A stretch of 62,608 bases of DNA from Erysipelotrichaceae bacterium (lineage in GTDB: Bacteria > Bacillota_I > Bacilli_A > RFN20 > CAG-826), in contig SVBF01000007.1 in NCBI GenBank assembly GCA_015058945.1, positions 197,850 through 260,457 of the forward strand, in the 5' to 3' direction. Positions 49,395 through 58,879 of this stretch are shown here, piece by piece (the stretch's first letter is position 1; every line of letters begins with the position of its first letter). The notes beneath the pieces were generated by a model. That model did no database searches. It saw only the letters and a program-made list of their open reading frames with translations, and was not told the origin of the DNA. The position numbers and the translations under genes are program-made.

Positions 49395-51563
49395 ATGAAA
49401 AAAAGTAAACTCTCCCTCGGCATAGTGACGGCACTACTCAGCATCGGCGCCTTAGCCGGCTGTAATGAAGTCACCGCGGCCGACGGGTTAGTGCTGGAAT
49501 ATACGGACGCCCAAGGTAACAAGACTTCCTTCACCGCCAAAGAGCTTTTCGGTGAACAGTATTCCGCCAGCGTCGCCAGCACGGACTTCGATGCAGTCTA
49601 TGAAGTCCTCATCCGCAAGTACTATGAGTCCGGCAGCGGCAAGAGCTCGCTGCAATCGCTCAAGGACCTCGCCCAGAAGGACGTCCAAGGCATCAAGGAC
49701 CAGGCGCAAAAGAATTCCGACGCCAACAAGACCAGCTACCAGGAGGAATTCTCCAAACTCCTCGCCAGCAACAACGTCGAAAACGTCGACGAACTCTATG
49801 AGGCGAAGCTTTACGCCCAAGAGAAGAAGAAATTCGAAGACGACTATGAGAACGACGAAATGGTCATCAAGATGCGCGACGGCGACGGTATCTTCTCCTA
49901 TTCGCCGACCTATGGCACCGGCAACGACGGCTATCTCTATGAGCAGTTGCCCTACACCATCTCCCATATCTTGGTGAAGTTCGCGAGCGCCACCAACGGC
50001 GAGCACGCCCAGGCCACCATCTCCGAAGCCGAATCGAGGAAACTCGGTCAGCTCATCGAGGCCCTCGCCGGCGCCAACATCGAAGCCGGTGGACGCACCC
50101 CCGCCAACACCCGCTCCGCTTTCGGCGACTTGGCCAGCGACAAGTCCGAAGACCCCGGCTCCAAAGCCAAGTTCGGTCAGCTCGACGTCATGGATCGCCG
50201 CCAGGCCGACTCCTTCATCAACGAGTTCAAGTTCGGCATCTATGCCTACGAGGCAATCTATAACCAGGTCAACGTCAACCCGGAGAAGAACGCCTACGCC
50301 AACGAGGAGCACCTCGTCCCCGACGGATCGGGCGACACCTACACCCTCCTCAACAAGCTCAAATTCACCACCGACGCGACCTACACCGACAAATCCATCG
50401 CCCAGACGGAAGAGGAAGAGGCGAAGCTCAACGAAGGTGAGCACTTCATCCGCAACTATTTCGCCACGGCCGCGAAACAGATCGGGCGCATTCCTTACGG
50501 CGCCGCGGTCGCCCTCGCCACCGAAAGCGTCGCGAAGAACAGCTTCAACATCGACGGCACCGAAACGAAGATGAACTGGGAGGTCAACGGCAACTCCGCG
50601 ACCTTCTACCCGCGCAATATCCTTTTCAATAAGTACTTCAACAACCATCGCGTCGCCGTTATCGTCCCGAACGAGATCGCCTATAACAATCCGTCCATCG
50701 CCCACCCCGATGGCCGCCTTGGCGATTACACCACCGAGGACTTCGTCGGCGTCGTCAACAAGGAATTCGAAGACCTCCCCGGCTTCTCCGTGAACACCAA
50801 GGACGTCCTCCCCGAGTCCGTCCTCGGCCAGGACACCAACGTCCTCACCACCGAGAAGGGTCAGGTCATCCTCGCCGTTCGCGGCGGCTCCTCCGGTTCC
50901 TACGAAGGCATCCACTTCATGGTCATCGACCGTTCCGCCCTCGACCAGTACGTCGAGCTCAGCGAGACCGTCCCCCACATCGCCAAGAGCGTCACCAAAG
51001 AGGAATACGAGGCCAACAAGCTCACCGCGGACGTCACTTCGCTCTCCGACTTCTACACCATCTATAAGCCCGGCGACAGCGCCTTCCCGACCTATGCCCC
51101 GCTCGTCGGTGGCAGCGTCAAGACGAAGACCACCTACGTCAACCCCTACGTCACCAAGGACGAGAACGTCTACTCCGATAACGCCAAGACCGTCAAGGAG
51201 AAGATCCGCACCTACTCCTCCAACAAGAACACCTTCATGTTCCAGACCTTGATCGAAGGCGAGCAGATCCAGTTCGCCGACAACGAGGTCGCGAACTCCG
51301 CCAAGGAACTCATCCAGACCTGGATCCGTTCCCAGCGCACCAAGTCCGCCATCGAGAGCGAGGAGTCCTTCGACGACACCTGGGCCAGCTACATCGAGTA
51401 CCTGACCGCGATGGACGAAGCCCGCGCCCTCAACAAAGATGGCTCTCAGCGCCTCATCTCCGAGACCTGCGCCATCGGCTACAACAAGACCAATTCCAAC
51501 AGCAAAGACCCCAGCTATGCCACCGGCATCTGGGCGACTGGAGGTGCCTGCTATGCGAAATAA
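49395..51563 (+). CDS. Large PrsA-like surface lipoprotein with parvulin-like segment
   Basis: 722 residues from the ATG at 49395, supported by an AGGAGG site; the 20 codons upstream in frame lie over the promoter and are not used. Lipoprotein signal peptide with lipobox LAGC (cleavage before about C22). A SurA/PrsA-like helical N-terminal region is followed near 170 by ISHILVKF, the first strand of a parvulin peptidyl-prolyl isomerase, and near 235 by FGDLASDKSEDPGSKAKFGQ. The closing part (VILAVRG, GIHFMVID) comes only about 250 residues later, so the parvulin domain seems to be split by a long insertion. Probably a post-translocation folding factor. Codons end almost always in C, suggesting high expression. 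Two cysteines lie near the C-terminus. Confidence 0.8.
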   Translation: MKKSKLSLGIVTALLSIGALAGCNEVTAADGLVLEYTDAQGNKTSFTAKELFGEQYSASVASTDFDAVYEVLIRKYYESGSGKSSLQSLKDLAQKDVQGIKDQAQKNSDANKTSYQEEFSKLLASNNVENVDELYEAKLYAQEKKKFEDDYENDEMVIKMRDGDGIFSYSPTYGTGNDGYLYEQLPYTISHILVKFASATNGEHAQATISEAESRKLGQLIEALAGANIEAGGRTPANTRSAFGDLASDKSEDPGSKAKFGQLDVMDRRQADSFINEFKFGIYAYEAIYNQVNVNPEKNAYANEEHLVPDGSGDTYTLLNKLKFTTDATYTDKSIAQTEEEEAKLNEGEHFIRNYFATAAKQIGRIPYGAAVALATESVAKNSFNIDGTETKMNWEVNGNSATFYPRNILFNKYFNNHRVAVIVPNEIAYNNPSIAHPDGRLGDYTTEDFVGVVNKEFEDLPGFSVNTKDVLPESVLGQDTNVLTTEKGQVILAVRGGSSGSYEGIHFMVIDRSALDQYVELSETVPHIAKSVTKEEYEANKLTADVTSLSDFYTIYKPGDSAFPTYAPLVGGSVKTKTTYVNPYVTKDENVYSDNAKTVKEKIRTYSSNKNTFMFQTLIEGEQIQFADNEVANSAKELIQTWIRSQRTKSAIESEESFDDTWASYIEYLTAMDEARALNKDGSQRLISETCAIGYNKTNSNSKDPSYATGIWATGGACYAK

Positions 51564-53346
51564 GTTAAGAATTCTCTCCTTGGGCTTGCTCCTCTCCGGC
51601 GTCTTCGGGCTCGCCGCCTGCGACACCGTCGAAGCCAAGCTCCCCGAGGCGGAACAGTCCCAGCAGATCCTCGTGATCGACCAGAAGGACAACATCCCCC
51701 ACAACGAGATCGAAGAACTCTTCGAGAAAGTCGTCCCGGGCGATTCCTCCACCGCGAGCAAAGTCCTCGACTCCCTCCTCCTCCGCCTCGCCAAGTCCCA
51801 TTTCGGTGTCTTCTACGACACCCTCGATGAGTCTGGCAACGTGACCGAGAAGGGCCTCCGTTCCATCGTCCAAAGCGATGACGACATCCGCGCCTTCGTC
51901 TCATCCCACGCCAAATTCCAGATCCTTAAGGATGATGGCTCCCATGACGAGGAGGCCGAAATCCAAGGCGTCAAAGACTTCTACGAGCACCTGATGCAGT
52001 CCATCCGCGACTCGTTCTGGTCCGACGTCAAGAACACCTCTTACCAGGACCACTACCTCTTCTCCGAGAAGAAGTTCTACGACACCCAGAAGGCCGCCCT
52101 TTATCGCCTCGACGACGAATACGGCGAGAGCCTCGACGTCCTCGATAACCTCACCCCGCTCGACGGCACGCTCGACAGCGACTCCGTCGCGGAATTCTTC
52201 GGCGATGACACCCATGACTTCATGGACATCTACAAGGACTACATCGAGCGCAGCCTCATCCCCGACCTCTACCGCAAGGTGATCGTCGAGAACTACGTCC
52301 AGCGCAACAACTATTCCGCCATCGGACATAAGCACAACGCCCGTAAGGTCCAGACCATCACCCTCAAGAACCTCGACGAATCCACCGACGCCACCCGCAA
52401 CCTCGTCACCCATTACGCGAGGTACATCCTCGAAGGCGGCATCGTGGAAGCCGAAGACCGTCCGTCCCTCGTCACCACCGACTCGGACATCGAGGCGCTA
52501 TTGGACCTCAAGTTCCTCTCCCGCCTCTACGACGGCCTCATCGACGTCGACGCCGAGACCATCGAAGGTCAGGTCGCCAAATACCTCTACGCCAAGGCGG
52601 ACTGGGCCAGCGACACCATCGTGATCGACGGCAACACCCGCACCTATTACCCCCTCACGACCTTGGGCAAGATCTACAAGGATTACAAGGAGATCTCCAA
52701 CGTCCGCTGGGAAACCGGGTCCGGCACCGACTTCACCGGTTCTGGCGCCTACACCAAGGAAACCGGCCTCATGTACAAAGAGCGCGAGATCTTCTCCAAG
52801 AACAGCGCCACCGACGGCTGGTTCACCAAGTCCGGCCTCTCCGAGCTCCCCTCTTCCGTTCACGACAACCTCTTCAAGATCAAAGTCGCGAACGAAGTCG
52901 ACTCCAACTACACCATCGACGAGCAGGGCAACGTCACCATCGACGAAGACAAAGACTTCGGCGACAAGGGCTTCGGACGCTACATCAACGGCCATTACTA
53001 CCTCACCGCCGACAAGGTGAGCAAATCCGACGCCTTCCCCTATCTCATCTTCGACTCCGACTCCTCGAGCTGGGTCATCGTGCGCGTGGACGAAGCCGTC
53101 AAGGCCTCCAAGATCGTCCAAGACGCCGACTCCAAGACCTCCTACAACTATCTCGAGAGCCTCGGCTTACGCGAAGGCAAGGAGAACCAGAACGAGATCG
53201 TCTGGCGCATCACCGGTCTCATCTCGGGCTCCGACGACTACTCCAAAGCCGCGCGTCAGGAAATCATCGAAAACGCGAACATCGTCTACCACGATCAAAA
53301 CGTCTACGATTACTTCTCCACCAATTTCCCGGATCTCTTCGACTAA
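51553..53346 (+). CDS. Large surface lipoprotein, second gene of pair
   Basis: 597 residues from the ATG at 51553, with GGAGG 8 nt upstream inside the preceding gene; it overlaps that gene by 11 nt. Lipoprotein signal peptide with lipobox LAAC (about residues 20-23). The rest is acidic and hydrophilic. Helical segments like those of SurA/PrsA N- and C-terminal regions are visible (YRKVIVENYVQRNNY near 240; SSWVIVRVDEAVKA near 510), but I see no complete parvulin domain. Probably a partner or diverged paralogue of the first lipoprotein. It shows the same strong codon bias toward C endings. No named family recognised. Confidence 0.72.
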   Translation: MRNKLRILSLGLLLSGVFGLAACDTVEAKLPEAEQSQQILVIDQKDNIPHNEIEELFEKVVPGDSSTASKVLDSLLLRLAKSHFGVFYDTLDESGNVTEKGLRSIVQSDDDIRAFVSSHAKFQILKDDGSHDEEAEIQGVKDFYEHLMQSIRDSFWSDVKNTSYQDHYLFSEKKFYDTQKAALYRLDDEYGESLDVLDNLTPLDGTLDSDSVAEFFGDDTHDFMDIYKDYIERSLIPDLYRKVIVENYVQRNNYSAIGHKHNARKVQTITLKNLDESTDATRNLVTHYARYILEGGIVEAEDRPSLVTTDSDIEALLDLKFLSRLYDGLIDVDAETIEGQVAKYLYAKADWASDTIVIDGNTRTYYPLTTLGKIYKDYKEISNVRWETGSGTDFTGSGAYTKETGLMYKEREIFSKNSATDGWFTKSGLSELPSSVHDNLFKIKVANEVDSNYTIDEQGNVTIDEDKDFGDKGFGRYINGHYYLTADKVSKSDAFPYLIFDSDSSSWVIVRVDEAVKASKIVQDADSKTSYNYLESLGLREGKENQNEIVWRITGLISGSDDYSKAARQEIIENANIVYHDQNVYDYFSTNFPDLFD

Positions 53347-53362
53347 ACGAATGTCCTATAAT

Positions 53363-53388
53363 AAGGGCGGGCCAAAACCCGCCCTTTT
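53363..53388 (+). terminator. Terminator of the lipoprotein operon
   Basis: AAGGGCGGG (53363-53371) pairs with CCCGCCCTT (53378-53386), followed by TTT. A TATAAT (53357-53362) lies immediately upstream and could be the -10 for the next gene. Confidence 0.88.
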
Positions 53389-53409
53389 ATATATAAAGGA
53401 TTAAGGACA

Positions 53410-53826
53410 ATGAAAGACGTATTTTGCAAAATCATTGACGGGGAAATCCCGAGCACCCGCATCTACGAAGACGACGACGTCCTCGCCATCCTCGATATCT
53501 CCCAGACCACTAAAGGGCACACCTTGGTCATGCCCAAGAAGCATTGTGAATCGATGCTCACCTGCCCCGCGGAGACCCTCAACAAGGTCATGCTCGTCGC
53601 CCAGCGCATCGGACAGGCCGAAATCCAAATCCTCGGCGCGAAAGGCGTCAACATCTTGGTCAACTGCGGCGAAGCGGCCGGACAGACCGTTCCCCACTTC
53701 CACGTCCACGTCATCCCGCGTTATCTCGGCGGGGAAGGCGGTTTCCGCCTCGCCATGGAAGCGCAGGACACTTCCAAGATGAATCTGCCGATGCTCGCGA
53801 AAGAGATCGCCGACGCGCTTCATTAA
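53410..53826 (+). CDS. hit: HIT family nucleotide hydrolase/transferase
   Basis: Histidine-triad protein of the Hint type, hydrolysing AMP-linked small molecules. The triad HFHVHVIP is near residue 98-105; the start MKDVFCKIIDGEIPS is typical, and 138 residues is the normal length. An AAAGGATTAAGGAC site precedes the ATG. Single gene, with a terminator on both sides. Confidence 0.95.
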   Translation: MKDVFCKIIDGEIPSTRIYEDDDVLAILDISQTTKGHTLVMPKKHCESMLTCPAETLNKVMLVAQRIGQAEIQILGAKGVNILVNCGEAAGQTVPHFHVHVIPRYLGGEGGFRLAMEAQDTSKMNLPMLAKEIADALH

Positions 53827-53837
53827 GCCAAAGCAAA

Positions 53838-53872
53838 AGAAAAGACCCATCACACCTATGATGGGTCTTTCT
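53838..53872. terminator. Bidirectional terminator between hit and yhaM
   Basis: AGACCCATCA (53843-53852) pairs with TGATGGGTCT (53859-53868), with A-rich and T-rich flanks. Confidence 0.85.
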
Positions 53873-53874
53873 CG

Positions 53875-54918
53875 TTATTTGAGGTCTTCTTCGAGTTCCG
53901 CGAGGGTCAAGCCCGGGGTCTTGCCTTCTTCCACGAACGTCGCCTTATAGAAATAGCGGTCGTCCATGTTGAAGAGCTTGGCCGTGATACCGCCGGGCTC
54001 AAGGCCTTTATAGGCTTTGTCCAAGATCGCCATCTTCGCGTCGAGGTCGTCGATCATCGCCACCGCGAGGGCTTCGCGCGTCGCGGGCATCACGGGCGAA
54101 CCGAATTCCGGCTTCGAGTGATGGGACAAGACGATGTGTTCCAATAAGGTCGCGACCTCTTTCTTCTTGAGGAGGTCTGGATGTTCAAGACGGCGTTCTT
54201 CCGGGATCTCGTCGATCGCGAAATAGCCCATTTCCCTCGCCTTGCGGCGCAGCTCGGCATGGCCGATGGATATATGACCGAGGAGCTTGCCTTCCAAAGT
54301 GAAGGAAGTCGCCTTAGTGCCCGAAAGTTCGATGGTCTTGCCTAGGTCATGGATCAAGACGCCGGCGAGGACTAGGTCGCGGTTAAGCATCGGATAGACG
54401 CGGCAGACGTTGACCGCCATGTCCGCCATGGTGAGCGAATGGAAGAGCAATCCGCCGAGGTAATCGTGGTGATTACGCACCGCGGCAGGATAGATCAGGA
54501 AATCGTCGAGGAAATCCTTTACGAGCGCTTTGGTGAGCGCGGCGATGTCATGATCGGCGATCTTGGAGAGACATAGGTCCAATTTGTCCTTCATGAGTTC
54601 GACGCTCATGGGGGCGCAGGAGAGGAAGCGGCTCCAATCCACCTTGTCCTGATCGATGAGCTCGACCGAGTGAACCTTCATCTGCAAGGCGTTGCGGTAA
54701 CGGAGGACGTCGCCATCGAGTTGGATGACGTTGCCTTTGACGATCGCTTTCTCGTCCTCGGGCGAATAATCCCACTTCTTCGCCTCCATGGTGCCGGAAT
54801 TGTCCTGTAGGACCATGGACCAATAGACGGCGCCGGATTCTTTGACGCCTTTTTTGGCGTCGGCGAGTAGGAATTGCCCGACGATGCGGTCGCCGGCGTT
54901 AAATTGGGAAATGTTCAT
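53875..54918 (-). CDS. yhaM: YhaM-type 3'-5' exoribonuclease
   Basis: Firmicutes HD-domain exoribonuclease that trims RNA 3' ends. An OB-fold at the N-terminus (residues about 1-95) is followed by an HD domain with FHSLTMADM near 160 and LIHDLGKT near 190. It has 347 residues. It overlaps recX by 4 nt (ATGA) and ends the envelope-recX-yhaM run. Confidence 0.93.
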   Translation of the reverse strand: MNISQFNAGDRIVGQFLLADAKKGVKESGAVYWSMVLQDNSGTMEAKKWDYSPEDEKAIVKGNVIQLDGDVLRYRNALQMKVHSVELIDQDKVDWSRFLSCAPMSVELMKDKLDLCLSKIADHDIAALTKALVKDFLDDFLIYPAAVRNHHDYLGGLLFHSLTMADMAVNVCRVYPMLNRDLVLAGVLIHDLGKTIELSGTKATSFTLEGKLLGHISIGHAELRRKAREMGYFAIDEIPEERRLEHPDLLKKKEVATLLEHIVLSHHSKPEFGSPVMPATREALAVAMIDDLDAKMAILDKAYKGLEPGGITAKLFNMDDRYFYKATFVEEGKTPGLTLAELEEDLK

Positions 54919-55742
54919 TGACGATGTTCCTCCACGATGGATTTGGCTTGTTCGTAGTTGAAGCCCTTGCGCACCAGATAGCCATAGATGCGGCGGGCCA
55001 ATTCGTATCCTTCGTATTTACGGGAATATTTGATCTCCGCGAGGGCGTAGGCCTTCTCGAGTTCGAAGCGCTCGATCTCGGGGCTAGCGCTGGAAACGCA
55101 TTTCGACGCGGCCTCATGGGCCACCGCTTCGTCGAAGCCACGTTCCATCAGGGCGTGATTGACCTTGAGGACGCGCCTTTCGTTCGGAGTGCGGTTATAG
55201 CGACGGTCGAGCATCTCGGCGTAACGGCAGGCCTTGTCGAGTTCCTTTTCCCGTGGGAAGGAGAGCTCGCTCAGGATATCCTCGGCGATGCCTTTGACGC
55301 GCAAGTCATAGACGATGCGGTTATGACCAAGCAGGCGCAAATCACCCACGTCATAGGCGTAGGTCTTCGCGTAATGAAGATCGTCGATGAGTCCGCTTTT
55401 GGTAAGGCGGTTGACGACCGAACCTACGATGGAGGGGTTATAGCCTTTCGCGATGAGCTTGCGTAGCATCTCCATCGAAGAATAGGAATCGTGGCCGAGG
55501 TATTTGATCGCGGCGGAATAGGCGGCGTCTTGGGAGGCGTATTTGCGGATCTTCTCCAGCTCTTTTTCGTCGAGCTCCCTGCCGGCGTAAAGATGGAAGT
55601 CGGTGAAGGAATCCACGCTTAAAACGAGTTTCTCCCCATTCGAGAGGAGGATGCGCGCCTCCTTCGCCTTGACGGAGACCGAAGCGACGCTTAGGGGCTC
55701 ACCAGTTCTTTTTTCGAACACGTTCGTATACCTCGATGACAT
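54915..55742 (-). CDS. recX: RecX-like regulatory protein
   Basis: Three-helix-repeat modulator of RecA filaments. 275 residues, in the range of the long Firmicutes RecX. Repeats with the family pattern are visible: YLGHDSYSSMEMLRKLIAKGY near 82, GLIDDLHYAKTYAYD near 117, and RIYGYLVRKGFNYEQAKSIVEE at the end. The ATG at 55742 overlaps the preceding glycosyltransferase by 44 nt; a GTG seven codons later is an alternative. recA is 24 kb away. Confidence 0.87.
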   Translation of the reverse strand: MSSRYTNVFEKRTGEPLSVASVSVKAKEARILLSNGEKLVLSVDSFTDFHLYAGRELDEKELEKIRKYASQDAAYSAAIKYLGHDSYSSMEMLRKLIAKGYNPSIVGSVVNRLTKSGLIDDLHYAKTYAYDVGDLRLLGHNRIVYDLRVKGIAEDILSELSFPREKELDKACRYAEMLDRRYNRTPNERRVLKVNHALMERGFDEAVAHEAASKCVSSASPEIERFELEKAYALAEIKYSRKYEGYELARRIYGYLVRKGFNYEQAKSIVEEHRQ

Positions 55743-56874
55743 TGTTGTAAAAGCGTTCCATAGAATAGACGTCGATGACTTTGAGGGCGCTACTAATGAC
55801 GCGCTTCTTGCTCGCCTCGTCCATGGTCAATACCTTGCGGAGTTTCTCGTCGAAATCTTTCTCGTCGAAGAAGAAGAACCCGGTCGCTCCGTCCTGAATC
55901 GTACCGACGAGGTTGTCGTCATAACGGGCAAGGACGACCAAATGGGCCGCCATCGCCTCCATGAAGGTGAGACCTTGGGTCTCGGTGACGGAAGCGGAAA
56001 CGAAATAGTCGCCCAAGTGATAATAATCCTGGGTTTCGGATGGGTCGCACTTGCCGGTGAAAACGACTTTGTCTTGGATGCCGAGATGGACCGCGAGTTC
56101 CTTTAATTCTTCCTCCGCCGGGCCGAAGCCGGTCACGACGAAACGCGTCGGGAAAGGCTCACCCTTCTTGAGGAAGTTCGCATAGCCGCGCAATAAGACG
56201 TCGATGGATTTCTCTTTGGCGATGCGCCCGAGGCAAAGGATGACCTTTTCCTTGGGGGAGATGCCGAATTTCTTCTTCAGTTCGGCGGTGCGTTCTTTGT
56301 TTTCCTTCTCGGGATCGAAGCGGGAGAACTCGATGCCGGTGGGGATGACGGGGATGGTTTTGTCGATGCCGATCGCACGGAGATAGTCCTTGATCTTCTC
56401 CGAGGGGGCGATGAATTCCGTGAACTGGTTGGACTTCGCGCGGTAAAACCAACGAACCGTATGACGGGCAAAGCGATCGAAATGGCCCTTGGTCACGTAA
56501 TAGGCGTAGTCCTCGATCATCGTGTGGAAGGTATAGATCAATCCGACGCGCAGACGCTTCGCGGCGAGTAAGCCGAAGATGCCGACGCCGATGTCGGTCT
56601 GGCAGTGGATCACCTCAGGGCGGAAGGCGGCGACGTATTTCATCGCCTCGGACGAATAAAAACTCGTCAGGCGATAACCATAGAGTTTCTTTGCCTCGAT
56701 GCCGGGGATGCGGATGATGCCATCTTCGTAAGTCACTTCGTCGCTGAAGGGGTTCGTGGTGACGAGCAACACATTATGGCCGTGGGCCATGAGGGTCTGG
56801 CGCAAGTTCGCGGTTGAGGTCGCGACGCCGTTGATTTCGGGAAGATAGGTGTCGGTGAAAAGAGCGATGTTCAT
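55699..56874 (-). CDS. Family 4 glycosyltransferase, probable diacylglycerol glucosyltransferase
   Basis: 391 residues from the ATG at 56874. GT4 features: NIALFTDTYLPEINGVATS at the N-terminus, the acceptor-side motif FHTMIEDYAYY, LGRIAKEKSIDVLL near 220, and the C-terminal ETQGLTFMEAMA (the E-x7-E motif). The start resembles glycolipid synthases that add glucose to diacylglycerol (LafA-like). It overlaps the YbhN-like gene by 4 nt (ATGA), so the two probably make and handle a glycolipid. The sugar and the acceptor are inferred, not shown. Confidence 0.82.
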   Translation of the reverse strand: MNIALFTDTYLPEINGVATSTANLRQTLMAHGHNVLLVTTNPFSDEVTYEDGIIRIPGIEAKKLYGYRLTSFYSSEAMKYVAAFRPEVIHCQTDIGVGIFGLLAAKRLRVGLIYTFHTMIEDYAYYVTKGHFDRFARHTVRWFYRAKSNQFTEFIAPSEKIKDYLRAIGIDKTIPVIPTGIEFSRFDPEKENKERTAELKKKFGISPKEKVILCLGRIAKEKSIDVLLRGYANFLKKGEPFPTRFVVTGFGPAEEELKELAVHLGIQDKVVFTGKCDPSETQDYYHLGDYFVSASVTETQGLTFMEAMAAHLVVLARYDDNLVGTIQDGATGFFFFDEKDFDEKLRKVLTMDEASKKRVISSALKVIDVYSMERFYNNVIEVYERVRKKNW

Positions 56875-58292
56875 ATATCCCACTCCTCCCACTGCTGTTT
56901 GTCTTTCTTCGGTTTGAGTGCTTTGGCGGGCTTCGCCTTTTTGCTTTTTTCTTTCTTGATGGGTTTGGTGTTCGTGGCTTTGACGCGGCCGACTTTGATG
57001 CCACCCCTGCCGCCATATTCCTCATCGTCGGGTAAAGAAGGCAGCTCCATCATGCGTCGCTGAATCTCTTTGCGGGAAAGCTGGCGCGTCTCATATAACG
57101 TATCGGCGCTGCGTTTACGTTCGTCGAAGGTTTCAAGCTGCAAATCGACGAAGGTCTTGCGGTTGGCGTAATGGATGGGCTCCTTCGGTCTGGACCGATA
57201 GAAGGCGGCGACGAAGCCGGACACCAAAAGGACGATGTGGAAGGTCGCGGTACGCCAAATGATCTGCGAGGAGTTTAAGACGCCGTCGCCAAGGAACGAG
57301 CCGGCGAACAAATAGGTATAGAACAGCTCGGAGACGCCCGCCGAACCCGGCAAAGGAATCAAGCCGGTGACCATCTGGTGGAACGAGGTGAGGAAGCAGA
57401 CGTGCATGACGTTGATCATGGAAAATCCCTGATCGAACATCTCGCCGGAGGCATGGACGGTGAAGGCGGAGAAATACGGAATCGAGTTCCGCACGAAGAG
57501 GATCAGCATGTAAAGGAGGATCTGAATGACCAAGACAGGGACGTTCGAGGCGAGGCGCTTCAACTCAATTTTGAAGTTTTCGACCTGCACGCGAAGCGAT
57601 TCTCTGGTGGCGTCGGGATTCTTGAGAAGGCGGATCTTGCCAAGGAAGCCGACCACATAGTGGAGAATGAAGTTATGGAAATGGTGGCTATAACTCATCG
57701 TGATGAGCAGGAAGATGACCGAGATGTTGAGCAAGAAGCCGCCGATGATGAGCGGCCACATCGGGATGTGCCAGTTGAGCTCGGTGATGTCCACGTTGAT
57801 GGAGATGACGCGGTTCCATTCCACCGCCAGGGCGATGACGTCGAAGAGGATCAGCGAGGACTGATACAAAATGAACGACATGACCATGATGGAGGCGGCG
57901 TTCGACACCTGGATGCCCTGGGACTTGAGGGTGTAGACCTGCATGGCCTGACCGCCAGAAGCGCCCGGAGTAACGTTGCTATAGAACTGGCCGATGTAGG
58001 CGCAGGCGATGCCCTGGTGGAATTTGTATTGCCTCGTGTAGAGGCGGCAGAAGACCAAAAGGATCAAGCCCTCGAACACATAAGAGAGGGCGACAAGGCC
58101 GATGATCAAGATGAACCAGCGCCAATCCGCGCCTTGGAACGCCGAAAGGACTTTTCCGAAGTTATCGCCCCAAAGCGAAACCGCCAGCGAGATGCCGGTG
58201 GCGATCAAGACGATCAAGATGTAGATGACATACTTGAGGGCTGATTTTTTCTTTTTCTTCGGCTCGAGTCCGGTGTTGATATCGGCAGGCAT
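56871..58292 (-). CDS. YbhN/UPF0104-type (LPG-synthase-like) membrane protein
   Basis: 473 residues from the ATG at 58292. About eight membrane helices (roughly residues 20-390) in the flippase-like/UPF0104 fold, with the conserved NVTPGASGGQAMQVY near 105 and LIPLPGSAGVSE near 305. A long charged lysine-rich C-terminal tail (from about 400) follows. The family is related to the membrane part of MprF and is often beside glycolipid glycosyltransferases. A TAAAAT lies 13 nt before the ATG; two upstream in-frame ATGs are less likely because they would include the promoter. The catalytic domain of MprF is absent. Confidence 0.82.
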   Translation of the reverse strand: MPADINTGLEPKKKKKSALKYVIYILIVLIATGISLAVSLWGDNFGKVLSAFQGADWRWFILIIGLVALSYVFEGLILLVFCRLYTRQYKFHQGIACAYIGQFYSNVTPGASGGQAMQVYTLKSQGIQVSNAASIMVMSFILYQSSLILFDVIALAVEWNRVISINVDITELNWHIPMWPLIIGGFLLNISVIFLLITMSYSHHFHNFILHYVVGFLGKIRLLKNPDATRESLRVQVENFKIELKRLASNVPVLVIQILLYMLILFVRNSIPYFSAFTVHASGEMFDQGFSMINVMHVCFLTSFHQMVTGLIPLPGSAGVSELFYTYLFAGSFLGDGVLNSSQIIWRTATFHIVLLVSGFVAAFYRSRPKEPIHYANRKTFVDLQLETFDERKRSADTLYETRQLSRKEIQRRMMELPSLPDDEEYGGRGGIKVGRVKATNTKPIKKEKSKKAKPAKALKPKKDKQQWEEWDI

Positions 58293-58426
58293 ATGCGACA
58301 AGGCTATTTTAGCCTTTGTCGGCATATAAGAAAACACCCACACCTACCCAAAGAGGCTAGAAAAAGCGCCTAAAACCTATGCTTTTCCCCGCAAAAGCGC
58401 ACCGAAATTGAAAGAGAACGGGTCGA

Positions 58427-58879
58427 TTAAAGCTCGCAAAGATGTTCGGCGATCGCGGCCAAACATTCGCGAAGTTGCGTGACGACGAGGTCATAACGGT
58501 GGCTATACCAAGGGTCTTCAATCTCCGCGATGTCGGACCGAAACATGGTCACGGGATGGTATTTATGGGCGGTGTCGGGATGGGTGAATTCCAAAACGCG
58601 TCGGTTATGGCCGTCCATGTAAAAGACGAGTTCGAAGCGGTCGTAATCACCCTTTTCAAAGCGCCGTGCCCGGTGGGAATAACACTTTATCTTCGCCTTC
58701 GCCAAAGCCGCCTTCATCGGAGGATAGACGTCGTTGCCGATCTCCTCGAAGGAGGTCGCGAGCGAATCCACCTCGAACTCTTTGTCCATACCTCTTTCGA
58801 GCAGAATTTCCCTCATGATGAATTCCGCCGCGGGGGAGCGGCAGATGTTTCCGTGGCAAATGAAGGCGATGCGTTTCAT
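58427..58879 (-). CDS. Low-molecular-weight protein tyrosine phosphatase
   Basis: 150 residues. P-loop CHGNICRS (residues 9-16) holds the nucleophilic cysteine and arginine; the general-acid aspartate is in EDPWYSHR near 122. In Firmicutes these enzymes dephosphorylate tyrosine (or arginine, as in YwlE) residues in envelope regulation. The residue after the first N is I, as in tyrosine-specific enzymes, where YwlE has T; tyrosine is therefore more likely. A -10 TATGAT ends 6 nt before the ATG and there is no ribosome-binding site. Confidence 0.92.
   Translation of the reverse strand: MKRIAFICHGNICRSPAAEFIMREILLERGMDKEFEVDSLATSFEEIGNDVYPPMKAALAKAKIKCYSHRARRFEKGDYDRFELVFYMDGHNRRVLEFTHPDTAHKYHPVTMFRSDIAEIEDPWYSHRYDLVVTQLRECLAAIAEHLCEL

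Noticed and set aside
49488..51794. 768-codon open frame on the minus strand opposite the lipoprotein genes
   Set aside because: It is the mirror of a GC-rich, C-ending coding strand. The plus-strand genes have signal peptides, lipoboxes, ribosome-binding sites and a promoter; the minus frame has none and spans two genes.
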